The notes under the pieces: model-generated
The model's input: only the letters and a program-made list of their open reading frames with translations
Told to the model about the DNA's origin: nothing
Databases searched by the model: none
Position numbers and translations under genes: made by a program
Part shown: positions 5,024-6,539 of the stretch, one piece after another
Layout: each line of letters opens with the position of its first letter
Position numbering within the stretch: the first letter of the stretch is position 1
Assembly: GCA_027485405.1 (NCBI GenBank)
Contig: JAIXRB010000039.1
Coordinates: forward strand, 1 to 6,539
Length of the DNA: 6,539 bases
Direction: 5' to 3'
Source of the DNA: Leptospiraceae bacterium
GTDB taxonomy: Bacteria; Spirochaetota; Leptospiria; Leptospirales; Leptospiraceae

Positions 5024-6169
5024 ATGAAGAAGAGCGTGATAGATTTTTCTAAAGAAGAAAGAGCAATGCTAGCATCCTATGCTGTCTCAAGCGAGGATTG
5101 CGGTGGAAGGGAATTTCCTGAGCCTGAGCATCCCTACCGCCTACCTTTCCAAAGAGACAAAGATCGCATCGTACATTCCCAAGCTTTTAAGCGTCTAGAA
5201 TACAAAACCCAAGTGTTTGTGTATTCGGAAGGAGACCACTTTCGGAACCGTTTGACGCATACCTTGGAAGTCGCTGGGGTCTCTCGAACAGTGGCAAAGA
5301 CTTTGGGTTTGCATGAAGATTTGGCAGAGGCAATTGCTCTCGCTCACGATCTGGGACATGCTCCGTTCGGACATGCAGGCCAAGACCGACTAAGCGAATT
5401 GATGAAAGGGTTTGGAGGATTTGAACACAATAAGCAGTCCCTTCGAATCGTTCGAAAGCTCGAGAGGCGGTATCCAGAATTTGAAGGATTGAATCTAACG
5501 AGAGCCACCCTAGTTGGAATTATGAAACACGGTGGAGACTATGAAAAAGATAACTTTCTTTCCGAAAGACAAGAGATGGGGCCTTCTTTGGAATCGGGGA
5601 TTACAGACCGTTCGGATGAAATTGCCTACACCGTACATGACATAGAAGACGGTTTAGAAAGGAAGTTTTTGCGAGAAGACGAGATCGAAGAAAGTCCCCT
5701 TTGGAAGAGATTTGCAGGAGATTTTGATTCGCAGTACAAAGACATAGATACGAGCCTTAGGCGGAGATCGATCTGTAGAATGATTTTGAACGGTTTGGTT
5801 TCAGACTTGATTGAAACAACCGAATCGAATCTTGCCAAGAACAAAGTCTCAACTAGGAAAGACTGTACGGATCTTTGGAAGAAAAGAGTTCCAATTGTGA
5901 GTTTTTCGGAATCTATGGACAAGAATCTTCGCCTTACAAAAAAGATCCTATTCGAAAAACTATACCAACATCCTCAAGTCTTGGATATGAGTAAAAATGG
6001 ACAAGAGATCATTGAACGATTGTTTTTCATATTTATCAAAAATCCGAAAGAAGTTCCTTTGTCATATCAATCTAGGCTTGCTCTGGAGGGAACAGAACGA
6101 GTTGTTTGTGACTATATAGCTGGGATGACCGACCGCTATGCGGCAGAAAAACTCAAAAACCTTTCTTGA
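5024..6169 (+). CDS. dgt: dGTP triphosphohydrolase, HD-domain (type 2 dGTPase-like)
   Basis: dGTPases cleave dGTP (some members other dNTPs) to the deoxynucleoside and tripolyphosphate, controlling dNTP pools. The 381-residue product matches the shorter type 2 group rather than the roughly 500-residue enterobacterial Dgt. After an N-terminal segment comes FQRDKDRIVHSQAFKRLEYK (42-61), then the HD metal-site motifs RNRLTHTLEVAGVSRT (74-89, His79), ALAHDLGHAPFGHAG (105-119, His108-Asp109) and SDEIAYTVHDIEDGL (197-211, Asp206). All four expected metal ligands are present. GFEHNKQSLRIVRKLE (132-147) and the C-terminal YIAGMTDRYA are also typical. The ATG at 5024 has AAGGA 10 bases upstream, a slightly long spacing. 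The gene diverges from the dedA-family gene and converges with the hydrolase gene at the right edge, overlapping it by 34 bases. Substrate choice among dNTPs is not predictable from sequence alone. Confidence 0.95.
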   Translation: MKKSVIDFSKEERAMLASYAVSSEDCGGREFPEPEHPYRLPFQRDKDRIVHSQAFKRLEYKTQVFVYSEGDHFRNRLTHTLEVAGVSRTVAKTLGLHEDLAEAIALAHDLGHAPFGHAGQDRLSELMKGFGGFEHNKQSLRIVRKLERRYPEFEGLNLTRATLVGIMKHGGDYEKDNFLSERQEMGPSLESGITDRSDEIAYTVHDIEDGLERKFLREDEIEESPLWKRFAGDFDSQYKDIDTSLRRRSICRMILNGLVSDLIETTESNLAKNKVSTRKDCTDLWKKRVPIVSFSESMDKNLRLTKKILFEKLYQHPQVLDMSKNGQEIIERLFFIFIKNPKEVPLSYQSRLALEGTERVVCDYIAGMTDRYAAEKLKNLS

Positions 6170-6539
6170 ACTGCGTTTGAAACTGTTCTCCAATTTTTTT
6201 GCCAATCGAGAGATCCTTCTTTACCCACTTTGTTTGTGATTCCAAGCAATGGTAAAAAATCCAATCCGCGCTTTTGGCAAACCTTGGCACAGCCATAGAC
6301 CTCTTGGTTTTCGATTTCGGGAGAGCCGACGCGCTCTACTTCTGATTTGGAAAGGGAACCCAGCGTGAGAGACAAGGGGGCGTTCGTCTTTACAAAACGA
6401 ACTGTTTTTTCTAGTCTTTTGCGAATTGGGCTTTCAGGGATTTGGATAGGTTCTAAAGGAAATGTCTTTTGCTTGGAAGGATCCGAAAAGAACTCAATCG
6501 AAGTTATGAAATCAGAAGATACAACTTCAAATAGATCTA
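6136..6539 (-). CDS. mqnB: Probable futalosine hydrolase MqnB, C-terminal part (5' end outside window)
   Basis: The minus strand is open from the right edge to a TAG at 6136-6138, giving 133 complete residues plus two bases. The C-terminal half looks like the nucleoside phosphorylase/hydrolase fold: SLTLGSLSKSEVE, then PEIENQEVYGCAKVCQKRGL (residues 73-92 of the visible part), then LLGITNKVGKEGSLDWQKNW (97-116) and a final helix. The ITNKVG segment followed by a Trp corresponds to the ISN-vGdr-W pattern of futalosine hydrolase, whereas methylthioadenosine/SAH nucleosidases have Asp (ISD) there. MqnB removes hypoxanthine from futalosine in the alternative menaquinone pathway, which is known in several spirochaetes. 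Oddly, the usual MEG motif reads QEV; the Glu (residue 79) is kept. The N-terminal half is not visible, so a divergent purine nucleosidase remains possible. Confidence 0.65.
   Translation of the reverse strand, partial: DLFEVVSSDFITSIEFFSDPSKQKTFPLEPIQIPESPIRKRLEKTVRFVKTNAPLSLTLGSLSKSEVERVGSPEIENQEVYGCAKVCQKRGLDFLPLLGITNKVGKEGSLDWQKNWRTVSNAVQERFLSFSAA

Noticed and set aside
5626..5922. Minus-strand open frame of 98 codons
   Set aside because: It is antisense to the central part of the dGTPase gene, which is intact and conserved.
6168..6200. Possible terminator for the dGTPase gene: GAAC/GTTC arms followed by a run of seven T
   Set aside because: Only four base pairs before a T-T mismatch and a 5-base gap to the T run; the hairpin is too weak to call. 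It also lies in the coding sequence of the opposite gene.

Overview
The window looks like chromosomal DNA of a spirochaete, most probably a Leptospira species. Base composition is moderate to AT-rich. The pieces fit that genus: a de novo purine pair (purN-purH), a flagellar fliS cluster, lipoproteins with loose spirochaete-type lipoboxes, a DedA protein, an HD-type dGTPase and what appears to be a futalosine hydrolase of menaquinone synthesis. The genus is inferred from protein style and gene content; no rRNA or other definitive marker is present.

Layout. Positions 1-1724 hold purN and purH on the minus strand. They are translationally coupled by a 4-base ATGA overlap, and purH runs off the left edge. 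A short divergent intergenic region (1725-1802) carries two abutting palindromes. Positions 1803-3166 form a tight plus-strand cluster: fliS, a small helical protein that may be a FliT/FlgN-like chaperone, and a J-domain protein starting at TTG. A minus-strand YceI-family lipoprotein gene (3163-3786) follows; its stop codon overlaps that of the J-domain gene, and its best terminator lies inside the J-domain coding sequence. Its 81-base upstream region contains a good sigma70-type promoter and two inverted repeats. Positions 3868-4972 hold a dedA-family gene and a downstream unrecognised lipoprotein gene, both minus strand. dedA diverges from a plus-strand dGTPase gene (5024-6169) across only 51 bases, with overlapping -10-like elements. 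The right edge (6136-6539) is the 3' part of a minus-strand nucleoside hydrolase gene, probably mqnB, whose end overlaps the end of the dGTPase gene by 34 bases.

Functionally these are mostly housekeeping genes: two consecutive folate-using purine enzymes, a flagellar secretion chaperone module, envelope proteins (YceI, DedA, lipoprotein), nucleotide-pool control and quinone synthesis. There are no mobile elements, tRNAs, rRNAs or CRISPR arrays, and no gene-free stretch longer than 100 bases. I see no clear undescribed system. The points most worth checking are the fliS/helical protein/J-domain cluster, the terminator embedded in a convergent gene, and the compact promoter regions.
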